DNA of 52,305 nucleotides from Prochlorococcus sp. AG-355-O17. Lineage in GTDB: Bacteria; Cyanobacteriota; Cyanobacteriia; PCC-6307; Cyanobiaceae. Positions 30,622 to 40,311 of this stretch are shown here, one piece after another. Positions within the stretch are counted from its first letter, which is position 1. Every line of letters starts with the position of its first letter. The stretch covers positions 1-52,305 of the forward strand of contig QCEK01000010.1 in NCBI GenBank assembly GCA_003280655.1, read 5' to 3'. Both the position numbers and the translations under genes were made by a program. The notes under the pieces are model-generated. The model saw only the letters and a list, made by a program, of their open reading frames with translations, was not told where the DNA came from and did not search any database.

Positions 30622-31569
30622 ATGGAAGAGAAATTAACTCTTTTCAAGAATCGTAAAAGATTCGGACTTGAAAAAAATATAGATTTAATCTTTAAAAATA
30701 CAACCCTAACCTTGTCTAGTTTGGTTGGAATAGTACTTTTTGGAATTATTTTAGTAGTCTTTTTTCAGTCATTTGAATCATTTTCAAGATATGGCTTGAA
30801 GTTTCTTGTGACATCTGAATGGAATCCAGTAAAAGATGAATATGGAGCTTTTACAGCAATATATGGGACATTAGTTACTTCTCTTCTTTCATTATTGATT
30901 ACTATCCCTTTAGGTGTTGGAACTGCGATATTTATTACAGAGGATTTTGTTCCGAAATTTGTCAGAGAAATAGTAGGTTCATTTGTTGAATTACTAGCAG
31001 CTATACCATCTGTCGTATTGGGATTATGGGCGATATTTGTTATGGAACCTTTCTTTAGAGAGTTTTTTGTTTTTTTACATAAATTCTTTGGTTGGATTTC
31101 TTTATTTAGTTCGGAGCCTGCAGGTCGGAATTCACTTTTGGCGATAATAATTTTAGTGGTAATGCTTTTACCAATAGTGACCTCGATAGCTAGAGATAGT
31201 CTGAATCAAGTTCCCAAAAAGCTTAGGAATGCTTCCTATGGAATTGGTGCAAGTAGATGGAAAACTATATTTTCGGTAATTTTGCCTGCTGCATTATCAG
31301 GAATTATGGCAGGAGTTCTATTGGCGTTAGGCAGGGCAATGGGTGAAACCATGGCTGTAACGATGATTATTGGAAATTCTAATGCATTTAGTTGGTCACT
31401 ATTATCTCCTGGATATACCATCTCTTCTATGCTTGCAAACCAGTTTGGTGAAGCCGATGGAAGTCAGGTCTCATCACTTTTTTATGCGGCTTTTGTACTA
31501 ATGATCCTATCTTTAGTGGTTAATATCTTTGCTCAATGGCTAGTTAAGAAATTTAGTCTCAAATATTAG
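30622..31569 (+). CDS. pstC: Phosphate ABC transporter permease PstC
   Basis: 315 residues, six helices. The permease loop GIGASRWKTIFSVILPAALSG (EAA motif) and GRAMGETMAVTMIIGNS are typical of PstC. Part of the inner-membrane channel with PstA. First gene of pstCAB. Confidence 0.95.
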   Translation: MEEKLTLFKNRKRFGLEKNIDLIFKNTTLTLSSLVGIVLFGIILVVFFQSFESFSRYGLKFLVTSEWNPVKDEYGAFTAIYGTLVTSLLSLLITIPLGVGTAIFITEDFVPKFVREIVGSFVELLAAIPSVVLGLWAIFVMEPFFREFFVFLHKFFGWISLFSSEPAGRNSLLAIIILVVMLLPIVTSIARDSLNQVPKKLRNASYGIGASRWKTIFSVILPAALSGIMAGVLLALGRAMGETMAVTMIIGNSNAFSWSLLSPGYTISSMLANQFGEADGSQVSSLFYAAFVLMILSLVVNIFAQWLVKKFSLKY

Positions 31570-32469
31570 ATGATTATGAATTCTCTTTATTACCAGAAAA
31601 AACTATCACGAAATGTAGGAGATAAATTTTTTACTTCTTTATCAGTTTTTTGTGCACTCATTGCAATTCTTCCTTTGATTTTTGTGGTTACATATATTCT
31701 TATTAAAGGGGGAGCTCAAATCACACCAGAATTATTTACTTTAGAACCAAATCCCCCTGGAGATGATTTAGATGCAGGAGGTATTAATCCTGCATTAATT
31801 GGGACACTAGTAATTACAACTATTGCTTCAATTATTTCCATACCAGTAGGTGTTGGCGGTGGCATATATCTAGCTGAATATTCAAACGGAGGACCTTTTT
31901 CAAAATTTATTAGATTCGGAGTTAATGTTTTAGCTGGTGTTCCTTCAATAATTGCCGGTGTATTTATTTATGCCTTAATCGTTTCAACAAAAATTTTATT
32001 TGGCAGTATGTACAGTGGTTTAGCAGGAGGTATGGCTCTTTCAATATTGATGTTGCCTACAGTTATAAAAACTACTGATGAAGGTTTAAAGTTAGTACCA
32101 AATGAATTAAGGTATGCTTCTCTAGGCATAGGAGCAAGTATGTATACAACAATATTAAAAATAACTTTACCCACAGCATTTAGATCTATTGCTACTGGGG
32201 TTGTGCTTGGAATCGCAAGGGCTGCAGGCGAAACAGCACCTTTGATATTTACTGCTTTATTTTCTTACTACTACATAGTAGGTTTTGAAGATTTGTTTTA
32301 CGAGATGGGCTCATTAGCTGTCTTGATATATAATTTTGCCCTTGAACCTTATGATGCACAGAATAAACTAGCCTGGGCGGCTTCCTTTATTCTTGTCATA
32401 TCAATACTAACAGTTAATATCTTTTCAAGGATATTGGCCGCTTTTACTGAGAAAACTAAGAGGGTATGA
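31570..32469 (+). CDS. pstA: Phosphate ABC transporter permease PstA
   Basis: 299 residues, six helices, EAA loop [21 protein letters not shown] and [14 protein letters not shown]. Starts at the base after the pstC stop; its first codons read MIMNSLYY with a second possible ATG. Confidence 0.95.
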   Translation: MIMNSLYYQKKLSRNVGDKFFTSLSVFCALIAILPLIFVVTYILIKGGAQITPELFTLEPNPPGDDLDAGGINPALIGTLVITTIASIISIPVGVGGGIYLAEYSNGGPFSKFIRFGVNVLAGVPSIIAGVFIYALIVSTKILFGSMYSGLAGGMALSILMLPTVIKTTDEGLKLVPNELRYASLGIGASMYTTILKITLPTAFRSIATGVVLGIARAAGETAPLIFTALFSYYYIVGFEDLFYEMGSLAVLIYNFALEPYDAQNKLAWAASFILVISILTVNIFSRILAAFTEKTKRV

Positions 32470-32470
32470 A

Positions 32471-33280
32471 ATGATTAAAAACACTAATAAGTCGCAAAAG
32501 AAAAACATTTTATCTCTTGAGGATGTTTCTATTAGTTATGGCACTTTTGAAGCGGTAAAAAATGTTTTTTTAAATTTTAAAGCAGGAGATATAACTTCAC
32601 TCATTGGCCCTTCGGGTTGTGGTAAATCAACCGTTCTTAGAGCTTTGAATAGAATGAACGATTTAATCCCTAATTGTTCGTTAAAAGGGACAGTCCTGTT
32701 TGATGGAACTAATATTTACGACAAAAGAGTAGATCCAGTTGAAGTTAGAAGAAGAATCGGAATGGTTTTTCAGCAGCCTAATCCTTTTCCAAAATCTATC
32801 TACGAAAATATTGCATTCGGAGCAAGAATCAATGGCTTTACTGGAGATATGGATGAATTAGTGGAAAGTTCCTTGAGAAAAGCTGCTGTATGGAGTGAAT
32901 GTAAGGATAAATTAAATGATAGTGGTTACTCTTTATCTGGCGGACAACAACAGAGATTATGTATCGCTAGAACTATTGCAATTGAACCTGAAATAATTCT
33001 AATGGATGAGCCATGCTCAGCTTTGGATCCTATATCTACCTTGAAAATAGAAGAGACGATGCATGAACTAAAGAAGAATTACACAATAATTATCGTTACT
33101 CATAATATGCAACAGGCATTAAGAGTTAGTGATATGACTGCATTTTTTAATGCTATTGAATATGAAGATGGTGATGGAGGGAAAGTCGGCTATCTTGCCG
33201 AATTTGATTCGACAAAGAAAATTTTTAACTCTCCAAAAGAAAAAACTACTCAGGAATACATATCTGGTAAATTTGGTTGA
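32471..33280 (+). CDS. pstB: Phosphate ABC transporter ATPase PstB
   Basis: 269 residues with Walker [10 protein letters not shown] (~45-53), Q-loop [16 protein letters not shown], signature [13 protein letters not shown] and Walker [13 protein letters not shown]. Powers PstCA. One base after pstA. No phoU gene follows, as usual in Prochlorococcus. Confidence 0.96.
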   Translation: MIKNTNKSQKKNILSLEDVSISYGTFEAVKNVFLNFKAGDITSLIGPSGCGKSTVLRALNRMNDLIPNCSLKGTVLFDGTNIYDKRVDPVEVRRRIGMVFQQPNPFPKSIYENIAFGARINGFTGDMDELVESSLRKAAVWSECKDKLNDSGYSLSGGQQQRLCIARTIAIEPEIILMDEPCSALDPISTLKIEETMHELKKNYTIIIVTHNMQQALRVSDMTAFFNAIEYEDGDGGKVGYLAEFDSTKKIFNSPKEKTTQEYISGKFG

Positions 33281-33386
33281 GGTTAAATTTTTACCTTTAA
33301 AAGAATGATTTTTAGCTTTAAGACAGATAGGGGTAGACAAACAGTATAAATACCTATATAGTTGTTTCGAATTAGTAAATCTATCT

Positions 33387-33476
33387 TTGAAAAACTACCC
33401 TTTTCTACCTTTCTTGATTTTTGCAGGGGCTCTCATAACAACTGCAACAATAGGATTACCTGTATTTACTTCTTAA
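33387..33476 (+). CDS. 29-residue hydrophobic peptide, TTG start
   Basis: (M)KNYPFLPFLIFAGALITT then ATIGLPVFTS is a single membrane helix. No ATG or Shine-Dalgarno sequence; the case rests on composition. Lies 107 bp downstream of pstB. Confidence 0.35.
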   Translation: MKNYPFLPFLIFAGALITTATIGLPVFTS

Positions 33477-33505
33477 TTTAAAAGTTTTTTGTAGAGGGTA
33501 ATCTT

Positions 33506-33619
33506 ATGATTTCAATAATACATAAAGAATTAATTGGAAGTCCTCATAAAACCTTAATAAAGGGAAATTTATTTGACTTTATAAAAAAAAAGAGAGAATA
33601 TGAATTTGTGTGGGAGTGA
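33506..33619 (+). CDS. 37-residue basic peptide
   Basis: GAGGG lies about 9 bases before ATG. MISIIHKELIGSPHKTLIKG leads to a Lys-rich helix and WE end. Soluble; function unknown. Confidence 0.45.
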   Translation: MISIIHKELIGSPHKTLIKGNLFDFIKKKREYEFVWE

Positions 33620-33672
33620 AAAATCTGTATTAAAACCATTTTTAAAAGTGGTTAATTTCTAATTTATTTATC

Positions 33673-33819
33673 ATGGATAAAACTAAAGAACAGTTAGAAA
33701 AATTAAGAGAAGTGGCAGAAGCATCTCTTACAAAAACGGATGAACTTCAAAAAGTCCTTGCTCAAATAGAAGCTTTAATGTCTAGAGAAGAATCACAAAC
33801 ATTATCAAAGAAGAAATAA
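33673..33819 (+). CDS. 48-residue helical protein
   Basis: MDKTKEQLEKLREVAEASL then a continuous amphipathic helix with heptad-like Leu spacing, ending Lys-rich. Could dimerise as a coiled coil. No family recognised. Confidence 0.55.
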   Translation: MDKTKEQLEKLREVAEASLTKTDELQKVLAQIEALMSREESQTLSKKK

Positions 33820-33839
33820 TCACTTAAAAAATAATTTTA

Positions 33840-33967
33840 GGTTTTGTACTTTTAATTACACCTCTACAACTTCATTGTAGTTATTAATTGGGTACGCAGA
33901 ACCCGTTCCAAAGTTTTCTGTTAGGTCTCGAGGTCTTACCTTCTTTAAGTAAAAGACCTCTTTAATT
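33840..33967 (+). ncRNA. Candidate small RNA with strong terminator
   Basis: The segment contains a GC-richer core (GGGTACGCAGAACCCGTTCC, 33890-33909, with GGGT/ACCC pairing) and ends with GAGGTCTT (33930-33937) pairing with AAGACCTC (33953-33960), then TTT. No frame across it has a start and plausible composition. The 5' end is unknown. Confidence 0.45.
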
Positions 33968-34002
33968 TGCTTATTTTTATTATATTTTTATAACCTGCTT
34001 AT

Positions 34003-34305
34003 TTAATTGATTACTTTATATATTTCTTTCAAGCAGACATTTACATCGAAAGATTCAGTATTTACAACCTCTAATCCAGTTTTTTCTGTAACTTCAACAG
34101 TGGCATTGCATTCGTCTTGTTTAAGAGCCATGTAACTTGGCTTTTTATCTTCTATATCTAATTCAATACTTGATTCAGTATCTTCCTTATATTGCTCCAT
34201 TACGAGTGTAAGTGCCTGTATCTCAACAGAAAAATTATCATTTGCTTTTGCCCCAAATGGAATGAAAAGAAATGGAAATAAAATCAAGGCTATTAATTTT
34301 TTCAT
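34003..34305 (-). CDS. 100-residue exported protein
   Basis: Signal peptide MKKLIALILFPFLFIPFGAKA, then an acidic mature part with two Cys (QDECNAT, VNVCLKE). Same plan as the 20709 and 46353 products: signal peptide and a Cys pair. Convergent with the candidate RNA. Function unknown. Confidence 0.65.
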   Translation of the reverse strand: MKKLIALILFPFLFIPFGAKANDNFSVEIQALTLVMEQYKEDTESSIELDIEDKKPSYMALKQDECNATVEVTEKTGLEVVNTESFDVNVCLKEIYKVIN

Positions 34306-34390
34306 TTCTATAAAATATGTTTATTTTTTTTATAACGTGGATTGTCTACTAAAGAAAGGGTCATTAGCTGTATAAATTTTTTATTATCTA

Positions 34391-34406
34391 TTTCTACTAG
34401 TAGAAA
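34391..34406. repeat. 16-bp perfect palindrome
   Basis: TTTCTACTAGTAGAAA in the 207-bp space between the exported-protein gene and pdeM. It may be an operator for 34003; the other direction shows no gene start. Confidence 0.3.
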
Positions 34407-34512
34407 TTAATTAATACACACAAAATAATAGATAAATAAAATAAGCGAGACTTTTAAGTATAAATTGGTATATCTAAATGAAAAATTTAAGTCACTTCAA
34501 TAGGATTTTTTT

Positions 34513-35163
34513 TTAAGATTTTATTTCGATAATTTCTTCTTCAGAAATAATTGCCCATTTTTGAAATGACTTTTTGCACGGATATCCTCCTGTTAAGTCT
34601 CCAAATGCAGGTAAAAATAAAGTATTTTTATTTTTATCCATTGCAAAGCACCTAAATGATAATTTATCTCCATTGTTCTTTATATAGATTTTTGGATGAT
34701 AATGTCCACAAACATTCAAGGCTTTATTGTTTTCTAAATTAACTGGTTCATGACTAAAAGTAATATTTTTAGTTTTTCTAATGTCAAAAATTTTAATATT
34801 TTTAATATTGCAACCTACATCGTGATTTCCTAGGACTAGTTCAACGTTAGTTTTAAGTAGTTCAGGAAGATCCTCAACTTTTTTTTTAAGAGTTTTATCT
34901 ATTGAATATTTGCTGTGGAATAAATCTCCTAATATTATTAACTTTTCAGGACTATATTTTTTTACTATTTTTTTTATTCTTGCAAAATTGTTTTTATCTG
35001 AATTATTAGTAAGGGGTATACCATTTTGCTGAAAATACTCAGCTTTCCCAAGATGAATATCGGATATTAACAACTCTTTTGTTTCTGGTAGAAATAACGC
35101 TCTTGAAGGAAGCATCTCTATCAATGTATCTTCCCAAGAAAATTTAAAAGAACTTTTTTTCAT
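34513..35163 (-). CDS. pdeM: Ligase-associated metallophosphoesterase (PdeM)
   Basis: 216 residues with calcineurin-like motifs in order: ISDIHLGK (~32-39), LGDLFHSK, LGNHDVG and CGHYHPK, all metal-binding residues present. Last gene of the repair cassette, its start abutting the helicase stop. In the LHR-ligase-MPE-exonuclease cassette it is thought to process DNA ends. Confidence 0.92.
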   Translation of the reverse strand: MKKSSFKFSWEDTLIEMLPSRALFLPETKELLISDIHLGKAEYFQQNGIPLTNNSDKNNFARIKKIVKKYSPEKLIILGDLFHSKYSIDKTLKKKVEDLPELLKTNVELVLGNHDVGCNIKNIKIFDIRKTKNITFSHEPVNLENNKALNVCGHYHPKIYIKNNGDKLSFRCFAMDKNKNTLFLPAFGDLTGGYPCKKSFQKWAIISEEEIIEIKS

Positions 35164-37650
35164 TTAATCACTATATTTTTTTATAAGTTTTTCTACTCTT
35201 TTTTCTATTGGTTCATTGCTTAAAGTATTTTTAAGTCTTTCAACTAGTAAAGGGAAAGCCAAAGGGGTTGGAGTTTTTATCTCATTTAGTATCATTTTTA
35301 AATTTTTTAATCTTTCTAATGATCTAGATATTCTTCTATTTTCTAATTGATATTCTTTAACTTCTTGATGCGATTGTTTTATCAAAAGGTGGCCTTCTTC
35401 ATATTTAGTAAAGACATCGTAGAAAAGACTTGAACTTATTTGAAGTTGTGAAGAAGTTTTTGTTTTGGTTGGATTATTTTGATTTACTAGTCCACTTATT
35501 TGGGCAATATTTTTAAATCTACGTTTTGTTAATTCTGAAAAATTAATTGCATTTTCTAGATCTTCTTCTAATTTTTTGTTATTCAAAAAGTAATCAGCTT
35601 CTTTTTTTATTATGGAATAATCATAATCTTCTGCAGTAGTTAAGCTGAATCCAAAATCGTTAGCAGTAATACTAAATGTAGATTGTTTTAATTTTGCCAA
35701 TCTCAAAGCCCATAAAAATGCAATTCCTTCATTTACAAATTTGCCGTCAAGTGTAAAAACAAAAAGATTTGATAAATCCTTGGTTTTATATATTTCTATA
35801 AGGAATTCATCGATCTTTGGAATATTTGAAAGAACTTTTTGTTTCTTCAATATTGGGCGTAATGAATTGAGTTCAGGATTTAAGTAATCATAATTTTCTA
35901 GTTCGTTGCATATATCTATTTCTTTTCTCAAACTCTCACAAAGTAGATCAGAAATTGCCATTTGACCTCCAACCCATGCAGGAATTAGAGAACTTTTTTT
36001 TGTTGATTTTTTAACATATAAAATCATATCTCTGATTCTTATAAATTGAAGCATTTTACCAGCAAAGTAAAAGGTATCTCCAGGATTTAATTTTGAGGCA
36101 AAATTCTCTTCTAAATTTCCCAAGGATTTCCCTTTCATATATTTGACATTCACAAATTTGTCACTTGTAATTGTCCCAATATTGAACTTATGCATTCTTA
36201 TTAAAGATTTGTCTTTTACAAAATATTTAAAGTTTTCATTATTATTTTGTGATTCTTCTTTAACTATCTTTTTATATTTTGGGTATGCTTTAAGACATTT
36301 TCCTCCATACTCTAAAAAGTCAAGACACCAATTCCAATCATGATCATTTAAGTTTCTATAACTCCAACAACTTTTAATTCTTTCTTTCTCAATTCTCGGA
36401 TCAAAGCCATTTCCGCATGCCAAACTTATTAGATGTTGAAGAAGCACATCATAAGATAATTCAGGAAGTCTAATTTCCTCAGATATACCACTTTTTATTA
36501 TTCTTCTCATTGCACTGATCTCTAATAATTCTAAAGAATTAGTAGGCATAAAAATTATTTTTGATTTTCCACCAGGTCTATGAGCACTTCTTCCCGCTCT
36601 TTGGATCAGTCTAGCTAAATTCTTTGCACTACCAATTTGAACTATTTGATCTACAGGTTGGAAGTCAACTCCCAAATCTAACGAGCTGGTGCAGACTACC
36701 CATTTTATTAATCCGTCTTTAACCCCTTCTTCAACTCTTTTTCTATCTTCTTTATCCAGGGAACCGTGATGAAGTGCAATTTTGTCTTCCATCTCTGGGA
36801 GAAAAAATTTTAAACATTGATACCATCTTTCAGATTGATTTCTCGTATTGGTGAATAATAAGGTGCTTTTATTTTTATCTAGGATTTTTAATAGTGAAGA
36901 ATGGCTTCTAATCCCAAGATGCCCGCTCCATGGAAAGGTAGTTTCCTCCTCTGGTAAAACACTTATAATTTCGATCTCTTTTTGAATATTTGTACTTATA
37001 ATTTTGGGTTTAATAGCGCTCATCCCAACTATTGCTCTTGCTGCTTCTTCAATATTTCCAATAGTTGCAGACATTGCCCAAATTTGTAAATTTTTTATAT
37101 TACCTCTTAGCCAACTTAAAGATAACTCGCACTGGTTTCCTCTTTTACTACCCATCAATTCATGCCATTCGTCAATAATTATTGATGACAACTCCTTGAA
37201 CAGATTATTAGATTCTTTATTAGAAAGTAAAAGAGATAAAGACTCTGGAGTGGTAATAAGAATATTAGGTGGTTTAGCTAGTTGCTTTTTCTTTTCATAT
37301 TGGGTTGTATCGCCGTTCCTAATTTCAACAGTGATTTCTTTATTAAAATGCAAAGCTGCTAATTGTATGGAATTTTTTAGATCTCTACTTAGTGCTTTTA
37401 AAGGGGTTATTAATAATATATTCACACTTTTATTATTTTTGGGATCTTCTATCTTTGATAGAGGGCCCATTAATGCAGCATAAGTTTTGCCGCATCCAGT
37501 AGGAACTTGAATTATGCCACTTTCTCCATTTAAAAATGCTTCCCAAGATTCGATCTGATAGGGTAGTGGCTCCCATCCATTTGTGGAGAAAAACTTTTTA
37601 ATTTTAGAAATTAAATTATTTTGCTTATTATTTTTCGTAATATTTTTCAT
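35164..37650 (-). CDS. Ligase-associated Lhr-type DEXH helicase
   Basis: 828 residues. Walker A VPTGCGKT (~48-55), DEWH box in IIDEWHEL, motif III SATIG, motif VI QRAGRSAHRPGG, then the Lhr winged-helix/domain 4 region. Mycobacterial Lhr is a 3'-5' ssDNA translocase that unwinds RNA-DNA hybrids; this is the shorter, ligase-associated branch. Start overlaps the ligase stop by 4 bp. Confidence 0.93.
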   Translation of the reverse strand: MKNITKNNKQNNLISKIKKFFSTNGWEPLPYQIESWEAFLNGESGIIQVPTGCGKTYAALMGPLSKIEDPKNNKSVNILLITPLKALSRDLKNSIQLAALHFNKEITVEIRNGDTTQYEKKKQLAKPPNILITTPESLSLLLSNKESNNLFKELSSIIIDEWHELMGSKRGNQCELSLSWLRGNIKNLQIWAMSATIGNIEEAARAIVGMSAIKPKIISTNIQKEIEIISVLPEEETTFPWSGHLGIRSHSSLLKILDKNKSTLLFTNTRNQSERWYQCLKFFLPEMEDKIALHHGSLDKEDRKRVEEGVKDGLIKWVVCTSSLDLGVDFQPVDQIVQIGSAKNLARLIQRAGRSAHRPGGKSKIIFMPTNSLELLEISAMRRIIKSGISEEIRLPELSYDVLLQHLISLACGNGFDPRIEKERIKSCWSYRNLNDHDWNWCLDFLEYGGKCLKAYPKYKKIVKEESQNNNENFKYFVKDKSLIRMHKFNIGTITSDKFVNVKYMKGKSLGNLEENFASKLNPGDTFYFAGKMLQFIRIRDMILYVKKSTKKSSLIPAWVGGQMAISDLLCESLRKEIDICNELENYDYLNPELNSLRPILKKQKVLSNIPKIDEFLIEIYKTKDLSNLFVFTLDGKFVNEGIAFLWALRLAKLKQSTFSITANDFGFSLTTAEDYDYSIIKKEADYFLNNKKLEEDLENAINFSELTKRRFKNIAQISGLVNQNNPTKTKTSSQLQISSSLFYDVFTKYEEGHLLIKQSHQEVKEYQLENRRISRSLERLKNLKMILNEIKTPTPLAFPLLVERLKNTLSNEPIEKRVEKLIKKYSD

Positions 37651-39287
37651 GATATTTTTTTCATTAGTTCATAAGCATTCTCTAGGCTATCTGCATCATT
37701 AATTTTTTTATCTTTTCTCCATTTTGTTATTCTTGGAAATCGTACTGCTATGCCTGACTTATGACGTTTAGAAATTTGTATTTTCTCAAAAGATATTTCG
37801 AATACCATTTCTGGTTTTAAAGATCGAACAGGACCAAATTTTTCTATTGTATTTTTTCTTATCCATTTATCTAGCTCTTTAATCTCAATATTCGTTAAAC
37901 CAGAATATGCACTTGCAAATTTAATTAATTCTTTGTCTTTCCATAATGCAAAACTGTAATCTGTATACAGGCCAGCTCTTCTACCGCTACCGCCCTTAGC
38001 GTAAATCAGAACAGCATCCAGTTGCATAGGATCAACTTTATATTTCCACCAAATACCTTTCTTTCTACCAGAGGAGTAAATAGAAGTCTTTTTCTTAATT
38101 ATCAATCCTTCAGTATTATTTTCTCGAGATTTTTCTTTAAAAGTTAAAGCATCAGGCCAATCTTTAGGAAAGATCAAATCACATATTTTGAAAATATCAG
38201 AGACATTATTCTCAATTTTAATTTGCCATTTTGAAAAATATTTTTCTAACTCAATTCTTCTATTTTCTAATTTAAATTCTCTTATATCTCTTCCATTAAT
38301 CTCTAAAAGATCATAAGCAATAAAAATAATTGGATATTTTATTTGGATTGATCTAGTTGGAGATTTTCTGTTTATTCTTTTTTGTAGTAAAGAAAAATCA
38401 AAGGCAATTTGTTCTTTAAAATTCCAAACTAATAATTCCCCATCAAGAACAAAATCATCTTTTATATTCGACATTTTCTCTACTAATTCTGGGAAAGATT
38501 CATTTACTAATTCTTGCCCTCTTGTCCATAATGAAACGTTGCCTGATCTTTTAATTAATTGCATCCTTATACCGTCGTATTTCCATTCAAATTGAAAATC
38601 ATTTATTGAATTTTTGAAGATTTTATCTTCAATAGTATTTGCTAGAAGAAATGGAAATGGTTTGGAATTTAACTCTTGAAGATTGATATTCTTGTTAATT
38701 AAAAATTCATATGAATCAATTGAAGGTTTAAAATCACCCATCAACCTATGAGAAATAATCTCTTCATCAATATTAATTAGTTTTGAAATTGATTTTGTAA
38801 TTAATCCTATAGAGACTCCTACTCTAAAAGTTCCTGTAAGAATTTTATTAAAAATTAAATGGTTTTCTTCAGGTAATGTTTCCCAAAGATTTTTAATTTC
38901 TAAATTTTTCTCCTCCTCATTAAGTTTTGATAATGCAGGTATTGTTTGGCTTAGTAATTCATTGAGACTTATATTTGATAATTTCTTTTTTCTAGAATTA
39001 GTTTTATTTTTAAGTAATAAAGTTATTACCTCAGCAGAATCACCAACTTTTAAATAACATGTATCAATTAACCATTGAGGGTATTCATATATTTGAGAAA
39101 AAAGATTTTTTAAATATCTTCCACTAATAAATCTCTTATTACTTTTTCCAGTTAGTAAATATATTGCCCATGAATTATCTATTGGGTCATTAGATAAAAA
39201 ATAATTCTTTAAAACTTCAATTTTATTATTTGTACTATTAATTGAATCTAGATCGCCAAATAATTCTGAAAACTTTTTTAAGCTCAT
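37647..39287 (-). CDS. ATP-dependent DNA ligase (cassette type)
   Basis: 546 residues: an N-terminal DNA-binding domain (~1-200), adenylation domain with KYDG (Lys ~227, in EWKYDGIRMQL), DGELLVW, EGLIIKK and WWKYK, and a C-terminal OB fold. This is the LigB/ligase-I-like group, distinct from LigA. The 2-bp gap to the exonuclease gene shows one transcript. Confidence 0.93.
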   Translation of the reverse strand: MSLKKFSELFGDLDSINSTNNKIEVLKNYFLSNDPIDNSWAIYLLTGKSNKRFISGRYLKNLFSQIYEYPQWLIDTCYLKVGDSAEVITLLLKNKTNSRKKKLSNISLNELLSQTIPALSKLNEEEKNLEIKNLWETLPEENHLIFNKILTGTFRVGVSIGLITKSISKLINIDEEIISHRLMGDFKPSIDSYEFLINKNINLQELNSKPFPFLLANTIEDKIFKNSINDFQFEWKYDGIRMQLIKRSGNVSLWTRGQELVNESFPELVEKMSNIKDDFVLDGELLVWNFKEQIAFDFSLLQKRINRKSPTRSIQIKYPIIFIAYDLLEINGRDIREFKLENRRIELEKYFSKWQIKIENNVSDIFKICDLIFPKDWPDALTFKEKSRENNTEGLIIKKKTSIYSSGRKKGIWWKYKVDPMQLDAVLIYAKGGSGRRAGLYTDYSFALWKDKELIKFASAYSGLTNIEIKELDKWIRKNTIEKFGPVRSLKPEMVFEISFEKIQISKRHKSGIAVRFPRITKWRKDKKINDADSLENAYELMKKIS

Positions 39288-39289
39288 AT

Positions 39290-40276
39290 TTATTTACCGA
39301 ATAAAAGGACATTTATTGATTCCTTTTCAACTAAATATTTACTTAAGGCTTCACTATCTCCATGATGAAAAAATACATTTTTTGCTTCAGACTTTTTTAC
39401 TACTTCCAGAATTCCATCCCAATCCGCATGATCAGAGATTGCGAATCCTTTATCATATCCTGATCTTTTTCTTAGAGCTCTTATTGACATCCAACCACTC
39501 GCGAAAGCTGTTTGAATGTTTTTGAAATTTTTTAAATAAGATCCCTTACTTAAAGACGGCGGTAATAATATTAGACTTCCTTTAAGTTCATCTATCTTTT
39601 TTTTATTTTCAATTTTTATAGTTTCTTTAATATCAATTCCAAGTTCCCTATAACTATTGTTCATTTTGTGAATGCTGCCATGGGAATAAATATTGCCTTT
39701 AAAATTTGTTTGACTAATTTCGTTTAACAATCTCTGAGCTTTTCCAAGTGAATAGCAGAAAAGTAAAGAAGTTTTTTCTGGTGAATTAATTATCCATTTT
39801 GAAATATCATTTGCTATTTTATTTGATTCATCCCATTTAAATATTGGCAAACCAAAAGTACATTCGCTTATTAAATAATCAGTTTTTACTATTTCATATT
39901 GTTTGCAAGTCTGGTCTTTTTGAAGCTTAAAGTCACCTGAAATTAGCCATTTTTCTTCAGCAAAAATAAACCTTATTTGACTAGATCCAAGGATGTGACC
40001 GGATGGATGAAAAGAAATATTAATGCCATTAATCTTAAATTCTTCTCCATATTCAAAAGTCTTAATTTTGATATTATCTCCAACTCTTTCTTTAAGAAGT
40101 ATCGCAGTTTCCTTAGTAGAAATGTATTCTTCACAGCCAAATGTAAAGTGATCAAAATGAGCATGAGTTATTAATGCCTTTTTTACTGGCTTGCTTGGAT
40201 CAATCCAAATATCAGCAAGTTCACAATAAAGATTTCCATCTTTATATCTAATTAAATATTCTTGTTTAGTTCTCAA
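39290..40276 (-). CDS. Ligase-associated exonuclease, metallo-beta-lactamase/beta-CASP
   Basis: 328 residues. The metal site is HAHFDH (~38-43), with HPSGHILGS, ISGDF and a C-terminal SDHADWDG plus FHHGD. Family of CPSF-73/SNM1-type nucleases. First gene of the four-gene cassette. Confidence 0.92.
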   Translation of the reverse strand: MRTKQEYLIRYKDGNLYCELADIWIDPSKPVKKALITHAHFDHFTFGCEEYISTKETAILLKERVGDNIKIKTFEYGEEFKINGINISFHPSGHILGSSQIRFIFAEEKWLISGDFKLQKDQTCKQYEIVKTDYLISECTFGLPIFKWDESNKIANDISKWIINSPEKTSLLFCYSLGKAQRLLNEISQTNFKGNIYSHGSIHKMNNSYRELGIDIKETIKIENKKKIDELKGSLILLPPSLSKGSYLKNFKNIQTAFASGWMSIRALRKRSGYDKGFAISDHADWDGILEVVKKSEAKNVFFHHGDSEALSKYLVEKESINVLLFGK

Positions 40277-40311
40277 AACTACATCTCTTACAATGAAGTT
40301 AATTTAGCTAA

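Noticed and set aside
33886-33953. Possible short peptide inside the candidate small RNA (GYAEPVPKFSVRSRG)
   Set aside because: The frame has no start codon and is preceded by a stop at once; RNA is the simpler reading.
37004-37483. 159-codon frame opposite the Lhr-type helicase
   Set aside because: Antisense of a conserved helicase core; no ribosome-binding site or motif.
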